Assembly: GCF_014621695.1 (NCBI RefSeq)
Contig: NZ_CP061281.1
Location: forward strand, 6,386,001-6,450,000
Source of the DNA: Streptomyces xanthii
GTDB lineage: Bacteria > Actinomycetota > Actinomycetes > Streptomycetales > Streptomycetaceae
Direction of reading: 5' to 3'
DNA length: 64,000 nt
The translations under genes were made by a program, and so were the position numbers. Shown here in pieces: positions 1 to 9,514 of this stretch (position 1 is its first letter; each line of letters starts with the position of its first letter). Under the pieces are notes generated by a model that did no database searches, was not told the origin of the DNA, and saw only the letters and a list, made by a program, of their open reading frames with translations.

Positions 1-786
<786 letters not shown>

Positions 787-862
787 GGTGTGCTCCTGGT
801 GGTGCGTCGGTGGTCGGTGTCGGTGGCGTCGCCCGTGCGGCTGCCGGAACAGCTCGTGGCTG

Positions 863-1654
863 TCAGAACAGCTTGTAGATGAATGCGGCGAGCGCGCCGC
901 CGATCAGCGGACCCACCACCGGGATCCACGCGTACGACCAGTCCGAACCACCCTTGTTGGGGAGCGGCAGCAGAGCGTGGACGATGCGCGGGCCCAGGTC
1001 GCGGACCGGGTTGATCGCGTAGCCGGTGGGGCCACCGAGCGAGAGACCGATGCCGACGACGACCAGCGAGGTGATCAGCGCGCCGAGTACGCCCAGACCG
1101 TTGCCCCCGTCGTTGAGGCCCTGGGTCAGGATCGCCAGGACGAGCACGACCGTGGCGATGATCTCCGTCATCAGGTTCTGGATCGGGTTCCGGATCTCCG
1201 GGCCCGTGGAGAAGATGCCGAGCACCGGGCCGGCCTTGGGCGCCGCCTTCGGGTCGACCATGCCCTCGTCACCGTCGGTGCGGTGCGCGGCGAGGACCTC
1301 CGGGTCGGTCAGGTGCGCCTGGAACTGGCCGTAGTAGACCAGCCAGACCAGCACCGCGCCGATCATGGCGCCCAGCATCTCCGAGGCCAGGTACAGCGGA
1401 ACGTCGCTCCACTTGGTCCCGCCCTCGATGGCGAGGCCGATGGTGACGGCCGGGTTCAGGTGGGCGCCGGAGACGCCGCCCGCCAGGTAGGCGCCGGTCA
1501 GGACCGCGAAGCCCCACCCGAAGGTGATGGCGACCCAGCCGGCGTTCAGCGCCTTGGAGCGCTTGAGCGTGACGGCGGCGCACACGCCACCGCCGAGCAG
1601 GATGAGTACGGCGGTACCGATGGTCTCGCCGAGGAAGATGTCGTGGCTGGACAC
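863..1654 (-). CDS. glpF: Glycerol uptake facilitator (MIP/aquaglyceroporin)
   Basis: Inner-membrane channel for facilitated glycerol entry. The 263-residue protein has the six-helix, two-half MIP layout. The first pore box is a normal NPA within [11 protein letters not shown]; the second is NPV within [10 protein letters not shown], so the Ala of the second box is replaced while the following Arg and Asp of the glycerol-selective type are kept. The GTG start at 1654 was chosen because AAAGGAG lies at normal spacing before it and the protein then starts directly before helix 1. Order gylR-glpF-glpK matches the Streptomyces gylR-gylCAB arrangement (gylC is the facilitator). An operator-like site lies about 140 bases upstream. 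Confidence 0.93.
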   Translation of the reverse strand: MSSHDIFLGETIGTAVLILLGGGVCAAVTLKRSKALNAGWVAITFGWGFAVLTGAYLAGGVSGAHLNPAVTIGLAIEGGTKWSDVPLYLASEMLGAMIGAVLVWLVYYGQFQAHLTDPEVLAAHRTDGDEGMVDPKAAPKAGPVLGIFSTGPEIRNPIQNLMTEIIATVVLVLAILTQGLNDGGNGLGVLGALITSLVVVGIGLSLGGPTGYAINPVRDLGPRIVHALLPLPNKGGSDWSYAWIPVVGPLIGGALAAFIYKLF

Positions 1655-1793
1655 CCGCGACTCCTTTGTCCTTCGTCCAGGGGAATACCCGAGTGACGAA
1701 CCCCCGGGTCCGTTTCCGGTGGTCCGAGCCCCCGTTTGCGAGGGGCGGGTCCGGCCTGGCGTGTCCACACTCTAACGTCTATTGCCGGTAGGT

Positions 1794-1810
1794 GTTCGAC
1801 AATGCCGACC
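1794..1810 (-). promoter_or_regulatory. Putative GylR operator upstream of glpF
   Basis: The 17-base site GTTCGACAATGCCGACC shares its first 12 bases with a second site upstream of gylR (2904-2920). The shared form is an imperfect palindrome of the kind bound by IclR-family repressors. A further partial copy, GTTCGACA, lies at 1926-1933. Presence before both gylR and glpF suggests autoregulation plus control of the glycerol genes; this is inferred from sequence only. Confidence 0.55.
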
Positions 1811-1871
1811 GATGGACGCGAGTCTCGCCCTGGGGTTACTCGCTCGTCAAGGGTTCTGTTATCGAAAGCGC

Positions 1872-1985
1872 GATCGTTATTGATCGTTCCGGCTGATCAG
1901 TCCGGCCGATCGGTCCGACGGGTCGGTTCGACAGGTCGGTCGCCGGTCAGCCGCTGGTCAGGCGTCGGTCGGTCGCTGGTCGGTC
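1872..1985. repeat. GGTC-rich degenerate direct repeats in gyl intergenic region
   Basis: The 438-base gap between gylR and glpF contains a direct repeat GATCGTT (1872-1878, 1882-1888), then a low-complexity stretch in which GGTC recurs at about 1911, 1921, 1934, 1945, 1956, 1967, 1971, 1978 and 1982. No open reading frame with convincing codon bias covers it. It may be a slippage-prone stretch or hold several weak binding half-sites. Apart from the operator-like site and the gylR terminator I see nothing else in this gap. Confidence 0.5.
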
Positions 1986-2052
1986 GAGGTGCGGTCCGGG
2001 CGTCCACCGATGGTCGCGCGGATGCGTGCACCCTGCACCCTGAAACGGCGAA

Positions 2053-2074
2053 AGCCCCGCCGGAAGGCGGGGCT
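2053..2074 (-). terminator. Hairpin terminator after gylR
   Basis: A perfect 9-bp stem (AGCCCCGCC and its complement) with a GGAA loop begins 19 bases after the gylR stop codon on the minus strand. It would separate gylR transcription from glpF or attenuate read-through. Confidence 0.7.
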
Positions 2075-2092
2075 CGCGGGGGCGGTACGGGC

Positions 2093-2866
2093 TCAGAAGC
2101 GGCTGGCTCCCAGGTCCCGGGAGACGGCGCGGGCGCAGTCGCGCACCGCCGCGATCAGCTCGGGCCGCAGCTCGTCCTTGGCGTCCGCCCGGCACACGCG
2201 CTCCACGGCGCCGGTGATGCCGACCGCCCCCACCGGCATCCGGTGCCGGTCGTGGATCGGCGCCGCGACCGACGCCACGCCCTCCCAGGTCTCTTCCACG
2301 TCGGCCGCGTACCCGCGCGCCCGCGTCAGGTCGAGGACCGTCTCGAACGCGGTCAGGTCGGCCACCGTACGGGCCGTGAACTCCTTGCGCTCGGCCTCCA
2401 CGACCTCGCTGTGCGCCACCGGGTCGTACGCGGAGAGCACCTTGCCGAGGGCCGTCGAGTGCAGCGGCTGCATCGCCCCGACCTCCAGGACCTGCCGGCT
2501 GTCGTCGGGCCGGAAGACGTGGTGCACGATCAGCACGCCCTGCTGGTGCAGCACGCCCAGATAGACGGCCTCGCCGCTGGAGCGGGCCAGGTCGTCCGTC
2601 CATACGAGGGCGCGGGCCCGCAGCTCGTGCACGTCCAGGTAGCTGTTGCCCAGGCGCAGCAGCTCGGCGCCCAGCTGATATCGCCCCGACGCCGCGTCCT
2701 GCTCGACGAACCCCTCGGCCTGCAGGGTGCGCAGGATCCCGTGGGCCGTGCCCTTGGCCAGGCCCGTCGCGGAGGCGATGTCGGAGAGACCGAGCCGCCG
2801 CTCGCCGCCCGCGAGGAGCCGGAGCATCGCCGCGGCCCGTTCGAGCGACTGGATGTTGCGTGCCAT
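2093..2866 (-). CDS. gylR: IclR-family glycerol operon regulator GylR
   Basis: A 257-residue IclR-family protein. The N-terminal winged helix-turn-helix covers roughly residues 5-65 (SLERAAAMLRLLAGG through GTAHGILRTLQAEGFVEQD). The C-terminal effector domain includes the conserved PLHSTALGKVLSAY block. The ATG at 2866 is preceded by GAGGAAG and begins with the typical MARNIQSLERA. Position immediately upstream of glpF-glpK is that of S. coelicolor GylR, which represses the glycerol genes and itself and is relieved by a glycerol-derived inducer. The matching 17-base sites before this gene and before glpF support that role here. The gene is divergent from metH. Confidence 0.92.
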   Translation of the reverse strand: MARNIQSLERAAAMLRLLAGGERRLGLSDIASATGLAKGTAHGILRTLQAEGFVEQDAASGRYQLGAELLRLGNSYLDVHELRARALVWTDDLARSSGEAVYLGVLHQQGVLIVHHVFRPDDSRQVLEVGAMQPLHSTALGKVLSAYDPVAHSEVVEAERKEFTARTVADLTAFETVLDLTRARGYAADVEETWEGVASVAAPIHDRHRMPVGAVGITGAVERVCRADAKDELRPELIAAVRDCARAVSRDLGASRF

Positions 2867-2903
2867 CTCAGTGCTTCCTCCTGGATCCTCGCACGGGACC
2901 ATC

Positions 2904-2920
2904 GTTCGACAATGCTGAAC
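2904..2920 (-). promoter_or_regulatory. Putative GylR operator upstream of gylR
   Basis: GTTCGACAATGCTGAAC is an imperfect palindrome with perfect GTTC/GAAC ends. It lies about 38 bases upstream of the gylR ATG and matches the site before glpF. It also sits in the divergent region shared with metH, about 210 bases from the metH start, so an effect on metH is less likely. Confidence 0.55.
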
Positions 2921-3131
2921 AGTATCGGCCGTTGCCGACCTCATGCCATTACGGCGTGCGCCGATATTTCACCCCACGACCGGCCGGGGTCGTGATCCGG
3001 CCAGTGTGGCGTGCCGTTCCGGCCTGTGGACGCCTGGGCGCCATCACGGGGGTCCCGGCTACCCTGACCGGGTGCGCTTCCAGCAGTGGATGCGCAAAGC
3101 CGACAGCCGTCGCACCCCAGGGAGCACTTTC

Positions 3132-6100
3132 ATGGCCTCGTTGCCGACGCCCGCATCCGATCCCCGAGCCCGCGTGGCCGCCCTCAGGGACGCCCTCGCC
3201 ACCCGTGTCGTGGTGGCGGACGGCGCCATGGGCACCATGCTGCAGGCGCAGGATCCCACCCTGGAGGACTTCCAGAACCTCGAGGGCTGCAACGAGATCC
3301 TCAACGTCACGCGCCCGGACATCGTGCGTTCGGTGCACGAGGAGTACTTCGCGGTCGGTGTGGACTGCGTGGAGACGAACACGTTCGGCTCGAACCACAC
3401 GGCGTCGAGCGAGTACGACATCGCGGACCGGATCGTGGAGCTGTCCGAGGCGGGCGCGCGGATCGCGCGTGAGGTCGCGGACGAGTTCGCGGCGAAGGAC
3501 GGCCGGCAGCGGTGGGTGCTGGGCTCGATCGGTCCGGGCACGAAGCTGCCGTCGCTGGGTCACATCGACTACGCGACGATCCGTGACGGCTATCAGCAGA
3601 ACGCCGAGGGCCTGCTCGCCGGCGGCGCCGACGCCCTGATCGTCGAGACCACCCAGGACCTCCTCCAGACGAAGTCCAGCCTGATCGGCGCCCGGCGGGC
3701 GATGGACGCCCTGGGTGTGTCCGTGCCGCTGATCTGCTCGCTGGCCTTCGAGACGACCGGTGTGATGCTGCTGGGCTCGGAGATCGGCGCCGCGCTGACC
3801 TCCCTCGAACCGCTGGGCATCGATCTGATCGGCCTGAACTGTTCGACGGGCCCGGCGGAGATGAGCGAGCACCTGCGCTATCTCGCCCAGCACTCCACGA
3901 CGCCGCTGATGTGCATGCCGAACGCGGGTCTGCCGATCCTGACCAAGGACGGCGCGCACTTCCCGCTGACCCCGGTGGAGATGGCGGACGCGCAGGAGAA
4001 CTTCGTCAACAGCTTCGGCCTGTCGCTGATCGGCGGCTGCTGCGGTTCGACTCCTGAGCATCTGCGTCAGGTCGTGGAGCGGGTCCGTGACCTCGCCCCG
4101 GCCGAGCGCGCGCCCCGCCCCGAGCCGGGTGCCTCGTCGCTGTATCAGACGGTGCCGTTCCGGCAGGACACGGCGTACATGGCGATCGGTGAGCGGACGA
4201 ACGCGAACGGGTCGAAGAAGTTCCGTGAGGCCATGCTGGAGGGCCGTTGGGACGACTGTGTGGAGATGGCGCGCGACCAGATCCGTGAGGGCGCGCACAT
4301 GCTCGACCTGTGTGTGGACTACGTGGGCCGTGACGGTGTCGCGGACATGGAGGAGCTGGCCGGCCGCTTCGCGACGGCATCCACCCTTCCGATCGTGCTG
4401 GACTCGACCGAGGTCGACGTCATCCAGGCGGGTCTGGAGAAGCTGGGCGGGCGTGCGGTCATCAACTCGGTGAACTACGAGGACGGTGACGGTCCGGAGT
4501 CGCGCTTCGCGAAGGTCACCCGGCTCGCGAAGGAGCACGGTGCGGCGCTGATCGCGCTGACCATCGACGAGGAGGGCCAGGCCCGCACCCCGGAGAAGAA
4601 GGTGGAGATCGCCGAGCGGCTGATCGCCGACCTGACCGGGAACTGGGGCATCCGCGAGTCCGACATCCTCATCGACACGCTGACCTTCACGATCTGCACC
4701 GGACAGGAGGAGTCGCGGGGCGACGGTATCGCGACGATCGAGGCGATCCGCGAGCTGAAGAAGCGTCACCCGGACGTGCAGACCACCCTCGGTCTGTCGA
4801 ACATCTCCTTCGGTCTCAATCCGGCCGCGCGGATCGTCCTGAACTCGGTGTTCCTGGACGAGTGCGTGAAGGCGGGTCTGGACTCGGCGATCGTGCACGC
4901 CTCGAAGATCCTGCCGATCGCGCGGTTCGACGAGGAGCAGGTGCAGGTCGCCCGTGACCTCATCCACGACCGCCGCCGCGAGGGCTACGACCCGTTGCAG
5001 CGGCTGATGGAGCTGTTCGAGGGCGCCACCACCAAGTCCCTGAAGGCCGGCAAGGCCGAGGAACTGGCGGCGCTCCCGCTGGAGGAGCGGCTCAAGGCCC
5101 GCATCATCGACGGTGAGAAGAACGGCCTGGAGGACGACCTCGCCGAGGCCCTCCAGACCCGCCCCGCCCTCGACATCGTCAACGACACGCTCCTCGACGG
5201 CATGAAGGTGGTCGGCGAGCTGTTCGGCTCGGGGCAGATGCAGTTGCCGTTCGTGCTGCAGTCGGCCGAGGTGATGAAGAACGCGGTGGCCTATCTGGAG
5301 CCGCACATGGAGAAGTCGGATGCTGAGGGCAAGGGCACGATCGTGCTGGCCACGGTGCGCGGCGACGTCCACGACATCGGCAAGAACCTCGTCGACATCA
5401 TCCTGTCGAACAACGGCTACAACGTCGTCAATCTGGGCATCAAGCAGCCGGTCTCCGCGATTCTGGACGCGGCCGAGGAGCACAAGGCCGATGTGATCGG
5501 CATGTCGGGGCTCCTGGTCAAGTCGACCGTGATCATGAAGGAGAACCTCCAGGAGCTCAACCAGCGCAAGCTGGCCGCCGACTACCCCGTCATCCTCGGC
5601 GGCGCGGCCCTGACCCGCGCCTACGTGGAGCAGGACCTGCACGAGATCTACGAGGGCGAGGTCCGCTACGCCCGCGACGCGTTCGAGGGCCTGCGTCTGA
5701 TGGACGCTCTGATCGCGGTCAAGCGCGGCGTTCCCGGGGCCACGCTGCCCGAGCTCAAGCAGCGCCGGGTGCCCAAGCGTGAAGTGGTCCTGGACGAGCC
5801 TGTGAGCGTCGGGCGTTCCGACGTCGCCGTCGACAACCCGGTCCCGCAGCCGCCGTTCTGGGGCACCCGCGTCATCAAGGGCATCCCGCTCAAGGACTAC
5901 GCCTCCTGGCTCGACGAGGGCGCGCTCTTCAAGGGCCAGTGGGGGCTCAAGCAGGCCCGCACCGGCGGACCCACGTACGAGGAGCTCGTGGAGACCGAGG
6001 GCCGGCCGCGGCTGCGCGGCCTGCTCGACCAGCTCCAGACGAAGAACCAGCTCGAGGCGGCCGTCGTCTACGGCTACTTCCCCTGTGTCTCCAAGGGCGA

Positions 6101-6632
6101 CGACCTGATCATCCTCGACGACCAGGGCAACGAGCGGACCCGCTTCACCTTCCCGCGCCAGAGCCGCGGCCGCCGCCTGTGCCTCGCGGACTTCTTCCGT
6201 CCGGAGGAGTCGGGCGAGACCGACGTCGTCGGCCTCCAGGTGGTCACCATGGGCTCGAAGATCGGCGAGGCCACGGCCGAGCTGTTCGCCTCAGACTCCT
6301 ACCGCGACTACCTCGAACTGCACGGCCTGTCCGTCCAGTTGGCCGAGGCCCTCGCCGAGTACTGGCACGCCCGCGTCCGCTCCGAGCTCGGCTTCGCCGG
6401 CGAGGACCCGGCGCAGATCGAGGACATGTTCGACCTCAAGTACCGGGGCGCCCGCTTCTCCCTCGGCTACGGAGCCTGCCCCGACCTCGAGGACCGGGCC
6501 AAGATCGCCGAGCTCCTGGAGCCCGAGCGCATCGGCGTCCACCTCAGCGAGGAGTTCCAGCTCCACCCCGAGCAGTCCACCGACGCCATCGTCATCCACC
6601 ACCCCGAGGCGAAGTACTTCAACGCGCGCTGA
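3132..6632 (+). CDS. metH: Cobalamin-dependent methionine synthase
   Basis: Transfers the methyl group of 5-methyl-tetrahydrofolate to homocysteine through protein-bound cobalamin. The 1166-residue protein has the full MetH module order. The homocysteine domain has ADGAMGTML near the N terminus, a Cys in LIGLNCSTGP and the zinc pair in GGCCGSTPEH. The folate (pterin) domain has IGERTNANGSKKF. Then come the helical cap, the B12-binding Rossmann domain with GDVHDIG (cobalt-ligating His about residue 747), and a C-terminal AdoMet reactivation domain with LGYGACPDLEDR. The ATG at 3132 follows AGGGAGCA at good spacing; upstream in-frame starts lack this. I see no B12 riboswitch in the 265-base divergent region. 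A strong hairpin follows, then a HAD phosphatase gene. Confidence 0.97.
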   Translation: MASLPTPASDPRARVAALRDALATRVVVADGAMGTMLQAQDPTLEDFQNLEGCNEILNVTRPDIVRSVHEEYFAVGVDCVETNTFGSNHTASSEYDIADRIVELSEAGARIAREVADEFAAKDGRQRWVLGSIGPGTKLPSLGHIDYATIRDGYQQNAEGLLAGGADALIVETTQDLLQTKSSLIGARRAMDALGVSVPLICSLAFETTGVMLLGSEIGAALTSLEPLGIDLIGLNCSTGPAEMSEHLRYLAQHSTTPLMCMPNAGLPILTKDGAHFPLTPVEMADAQENFVNSFGLSLIGGCCGSTPEHLRQVVERVRDLAPAERAPRPEPGASSLYQTVPFRQDTAYMAIGERTNANGSKKFREAMLEGRWDDCVEMARDQIREGAHMLDLCVDYVGRDGVADMEELAGRFATASTLPIVLDSTEVDVIQAGLEKLGGRAVINSVNYEDGDGPESRFAKVTRLAKEHGAALIALTIDEEGQARTPEKKVEIAERLIADLTGNWGIRESDILIDTLTFTICTGQEESRGDGIATIEAIRELKKRHPDVQTTLGLSNISFGLNPAARIVLNSVFLDECVKAGLDSAIVHASKILPIARFDEEQVQVARDLIHDRRREGYDPLQRLMELFEGATTKSLKAGKAEELAALPLEERLKARIIDGEKNGLEDDLAEALQTRPALDIVNDTLLDGMKVVGELFGSGQMQLPFVLQSAEVMKNAVAYLEPHMEKSDAEGKGTIVLATVRGDVHDIGKNLVDIILSNNGYNVVNLGIKQPVSAILDAAEEHKADVIGMSGLLVKSTVIMKENLQELNQRKLAADYPVILGGAALTRAYVEQDLHEIYEGEVRYARDAFEGLRLMDALIAVKRGVPGATLPELKQRRVPKREVVLDEPVSVGRSDVAVDNPVPQPPFWGTRVIKGIPLKDYASWLDEGALFKGQWGLKQARTGGPTYEELVETEGRPRLRGLLDQLQTKNQLEAAVVYGYFPCVSKGDDLIILDDQGNERTRFTFPRQSRGRRLCLADFFRPEESGETDVVGLQVVTMGSKIGEATAELFASDSYRDYLELHGLSVQLAEALAEYWHARVRSELGFAGEDPAQIEDMFDLKYRGARFSLGYGACPDLEDRAKIAELLEPERIGVHLSEEFQLHPEQSTDAIVIHHPEAKYFNAR

Positions 6633-6664
6633 GCGCCACCGACGTACACTTGTCGGTCCAGCGC

Positions 6665-6703
6665 AGGCCGGTCGCCCTTCCGCTCAGGAAGGGAGGCCGG
6701 CCT
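6665..6703 (+). terminator. Hairpin between metH and the HAD gene
   Basis: A long stem pairs AGGCCGG with CCGGCCT and, inside it, CCCTTCC with GGAAGGG around a GCTCA loop, separated by short internal mismatches. It starts 33 bases after the metH stop and ends 28 bases before the next ATG, so it is either a terminator or an attenuator for the downstream gene. Confidence 0.65.
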
Positions 6704-6730
6704 CTTCGTCCCTCATGGAGGTGTGCCTAG

Positions 6731-7426
6731 ATGACCAGCACGGTCCCCGCACTCGGTACCCGAACGGCCGAAGGGTCCGCCCTGCAGGCCGTCCTCCTCG
6801 ACATGGACGGGACCCTCGTCGACACCGAAGGCTTCTGGTGGGACGCCGAGGTCACGGTCTTCGCCGCACTCGGCCACACCCTGGACGAGGCCTGGCGCCA
6901 CGTCGTGGTCGGCGGACCCATGACCCGCAGCGCGGGCTTCCTCATCGAGGCCACCGGCGCCGACATCACCCTGCCCGAGCTGACCGTGCTCCTCAACGAC
7001 GGCTTCGAACAGCGCATCAGCCAGTCCCTGCCGCTGATGCCGGGCGCCGCGAGACTCCTGGCCGAACTCGCCGCGCACCGCGTGCCCACCGCACTCGTCT
7101 CCGCCTCCCACCGCCGCATCATCGACCGCGTCCTGCACTCCCTGGGCAAGCAGAACTTCCGGCTCACCGTCGCCGGTGACGAGGTCGAGCGCACCAAGCC
7201 GCACCCCGACCCCTACCTCGTCGCCGCCGCGGGCCTCGCCGCCGACCCGCGCCGCTGCGCCGTCATCGAGGACACCGCGACCGGCGTCGCCGCCGCCGAG
7301 GCCGCCGGCTGCCACGTCGTCGCCGTACCGTCCGTCGCCCCCATCGAGGCGGCCCCCCGGCGCACCGTCGTCCGCTCCCTCGAACACGTCAACCTGCCTT
7401 TCCTGCACGGCCTGATGACGCCGTGA
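6731..7426 (+). CDS. HAD superfamily (subfamily IA) phosphatase
   Basis: A 231-residue soluble HAD phosphatase of the beta-phosphoglucomutase/phosphoglycolate phosphatase type. Motif I is LLDMDGTLVDTE, with the nucleophile and acid Asp pair. An alpha-helical cap follows (about residues 35-100). Motif II is in TALVSASHRR, motif III is the Lys of ERTKPHPDPY, and motif IV is the acidic pair in VIEDTATGVAAA. The ATG at 6731 follows GGAGGTG. The substrate cannot be read from sequence. Position after metH suggests a housecleaning or metabolic phosphatase, but the intervening hairpin argues against tight co-expression. Confidence 0.85.
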   Translation: MTSTVPALGTRTAEGSALQAVLLDMDGTLVDTEGFWWDAEVTVFAALGHTLDEAWRHVVVGGPMTRSAGFLIEATGADITLPELTVLLNDGFEQRISQSLPLMPGAARLLAELAAHRVPTALVSASHRRIIDRVLHSLGKQNFRLTVAGDEVERTKPHPDPYLVAAAGLAADPRRCAVIEDTATGVAAAEAAGCHVVAVPSVAPIEAAPRRTVVRSLEHVNLPFLHGLMTP

Positions 7427-7830
7427 AGGCAACTGACCGGTAATCGGCGCGGCCGTTCCGCGAGGCGGCGCGAAGTCGCCGTCGCGGCCGGATAGCGACC
7501 CCCGCCGGCCAAGTTGAATATGTGACCTTTCCCACTCGGCGGGGGGTCGACAGTGCCTGGGCGGGGTGTCGGAAAGGAGCCTTCCGCCCCCTGCGGCATC
7601 ACCTTGTGTCCCGATTGGTCGCCCCCTGCGACGAACCTTCCTCCTGAGGTGTTTCGGTGTGTCCACACCCGGTTTCGGAGCGTGATGGGCCGCCCTCTCC
7701 AGCGCCTGCGATGTCCGTCCGCGAGCCCATTAGTGTCGTCGCGAGAACATCGCCGCAAACCCTCCCGCCGACGCGCGCACCACCCCCGCCCGCGGGCCAC
7801 GGGAACCAACAGCTCTGGAGAAGTACGAGC
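7427..7830. other. Intergenic region without a recognised gene
   Basis: About 400 bases lie between the HAD gene and the first solute-binding protein. A GC-rich imperfect hairpin around 7450-7490 may end transcription of the HAD gene. A TAGTGT hexamer near 7732 could be a -10 element for the downstream lipoprotein gene, but no good -35 is visible. Nothing in it looks coding. Confidence 0.4.
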
Positions 7831-9438
7831 ATGAACCGCAAGACTTTGGTGCTGCCGGCCGTGATCGGTCTGCTCGCCCCGGTGCTCGCCGCGTGCGGCG
7901 GGTCCGACGGCGGCTCGTCCGACGGCAACGCGATCGTCGTGGGCACTACCGACCGGTTCACCGCCTCGAAGGACGCTCCGGCCCCCTTCGACCCGGCCTA
8001 CGCCTACGACGCCGGGTCGTGGAACGTGCTGCGCCAGACCGTGCAGACGCTCATGGCCATGCCCCGCAGCGGCAGCGGCGAGCCCGTCCCCGAGGCCGCC
8101 GAGAGCTGCATCTTCTCCGACACCGGCAGCGAGCGGTACGCGTGCAAGCTGCGCAAGGACCTCAAGTTCGCCGACGGGACCCCTGTCACCGCGACCGATG
8201 TGAAGTACTCCATCGACCGTGTCCGCAAGATCGAGAGCGACAGCGGCTCCTACAGCCTGCTCTCCACGATCGACACGATCGAGACGCAGGGCACCCGGGA
8301 CGTCATCTTCCACCTCAACACCCCGGACGCCACCTTCCCGTACAAGCTGGCCACCCCCACCGCGGGCATCGTCAACCCCGACGACTACCCCAAGGACAGC
8401 CTGCGCGACGGCTTCGAGGTGGACGGCTCCGGCCCCTACAGCCTCAAGGCCGAGGTCAAGGACAACGTCGTCGTCAAGACCGTCTTCACCAAGAACCCCC
8501 ACTACAAGGGTGAGCTGAAGCCGAAGAACGACAAGGTCGAACTGCGCTCCTTCGCCGACGCCGACGCCATGGGCAAGGCCCTCGACAAGGGCGACGTCGA
8601 CCTGATGACGCGCACCCTGTCCCCGGAGCAGATCAAGTCCTACGGCGACAACCCGCCGAAGAACGTGAACCTGGTCGAGATGCCCGGCATGGAGATCCGC
8701 TACCTCGGCTTCAACACCGCCGCCCCCACCGTCCGGGACAAGGCCGTCCGCCAGGCGATGGCCCAGGTCGTCGACCGCGGCGAGATCGTCGCCGGCGTCT
8801 ACGGCACCACCGCCCAGCCGCTCTACTCCCTGGTCCCGGTCGGCATCACCGGCCACCAGAACTCCTTCTCCAACAAGTACGGAGACCCCGACGTCGCCAA
8901 GGCCACGTCGATCCTGCGCCGCGCGAACATCACCACCCCGGTGAAGCTCACGCTGCACTACACGACGGACCACTACGGGGCCGCCACCAAGAAGGAGTTC
9001 GAGATCCTGAAGAAGCAGCTCGACGCGAGCGGCCTCTTCAAGGTCTCCATCAAGGGCGAGCCCTGGGACGCCTTCCGCCCCGCCGAGCTCAAGGGCAAGT
9101 ACGACGTCTACGGCCTCGGCTGGTTCCCCGACTTCCCCGACGCGGACAACTTCCTCGCGCCCTTCCTCGACAAGGGCAACTTCCTCAACTCGCCGTACTC
9201 CGACAGCGACATCCGGGGCCGGCTGATCCCGGCGGAGCGCCGCGAGGCCGACCGGCTCACCGCTTCCGAGAGCATCGAGCAGATCCAGGACATCGTCGCC
9301 GACGACGTGCCCGTCCTCCCGCTGTGGCAGGGCAAGCAGTACGTCGCCGCCCGTGACGACGTCACCGGTGTGGAGTGGGCGCTGTCCGCTTCCTCCGTCC
9401 TCCAGCTGTGGGAGCTCGGCCGCGGCGTCAGCGGCTGA
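7831..9438 (+). CDS. Extracellular solute-binding lipoprotein, family 5 (peptide/nickel type)
   Basis: A 535-residue substrate-binding lipoprotein of the oligopeptide/nickel ABC class (SBP_bac_5). The signal peptide ends in a lipobox with the invariant Cys in PVLAACGG, followed by a Gly/Ser-rich linker. The family core follows, including LKFADGTPVTATDVKYSIDR and a C-terminal PLWQGKQY block. The ATG at 7831 gives the proper signal peptide; longer in-frame starts would not. It is followed by a terminator and then by a clear paralogue. No permease or ATPase genes are nearby, so it is an orphan binding protein. The ligand is unknown. Confidence 0.9.
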   Translation: MNRKTLVLPAVIGLLAPVLAACGGSDGGSSDGNAIVVGTTDRFTASKDAPAPFDPAYAYDAGSWNVLRQTVQTLMAMPRSGSGEPVPEAAESCIFSDTGSERYACKLRKDLKFADGTPVTATDVKYSIDRVRKIESDSGSYSLLSTIDTIETQGTRDVIFHLNTPDATFPYKLATPTAGIVNPDDYPKDSLRDGFEVDGSGPYSLKAEVKDNVVVKTVFTKNPHYKGELKPKNDKVELRSFADADAMGKALDKGDVDLMTRTLSPEQIKSYGDNPPKNVNLVEMPGMEIRYLGFNTAAPTVRDKAVRQAMAQVVDRGEIVAGVYGTTAQPLYSLVPVGITGHQNSFSNKYGDPDVAKATSILRRANITTPVKLTLHYTTDHYGAATKKEFEILKKQLDASGLFKVSIKGEPWDAFRPAELKGKYDVYGLGWFPDFPDADNFLAPFLDKGNFLNSPYSDSDIRGRLIPAERREADRLTASESIEQIQDIVADDVPVLPLWQGKQYVAARDDVTGVEWALSASSVLQLWELGRGVSG

Positions 9439-9451
9439 GCGTCCGCCTGAA

Positions 9452-9481
9452 GGGGCCGGTCCCGACGCCGCGACCGGCCCC
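9452..9481 (+). terminator. Terminator between the two binding-protein genes
   Basis: A perfect 10-bp stem, GGGGCCGGTC pairing with GACCGGCCCC, begins 14 bases after the first lipoprotein stop. The paralogous genes are therefore probably separate transcription units, or the second is expressed by partial read-through. Confidence 0.7.
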
Positions 9482-9514
9482 GCTCTATCGCACGACCGAC
9501 GACAAGGCACGTAC

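Noticed and set aside
2867..3131. Cobalamin or SAM riboswitch before metH
   Set aside because: No B12-box-like conserved core and no convincing terminator switch could be seen; the stretch GCCAGTGTGGC alone is not enough.
2949..5642. Long open frame of 897 codons on the minus strand opposite metH
   Set aside because: It mirrors metH codons; strong GC3 bias leaves antisense frames open. The translation is low-complexity (Arg, Leu, Val, His, Gln, Asp-rich) without domains.
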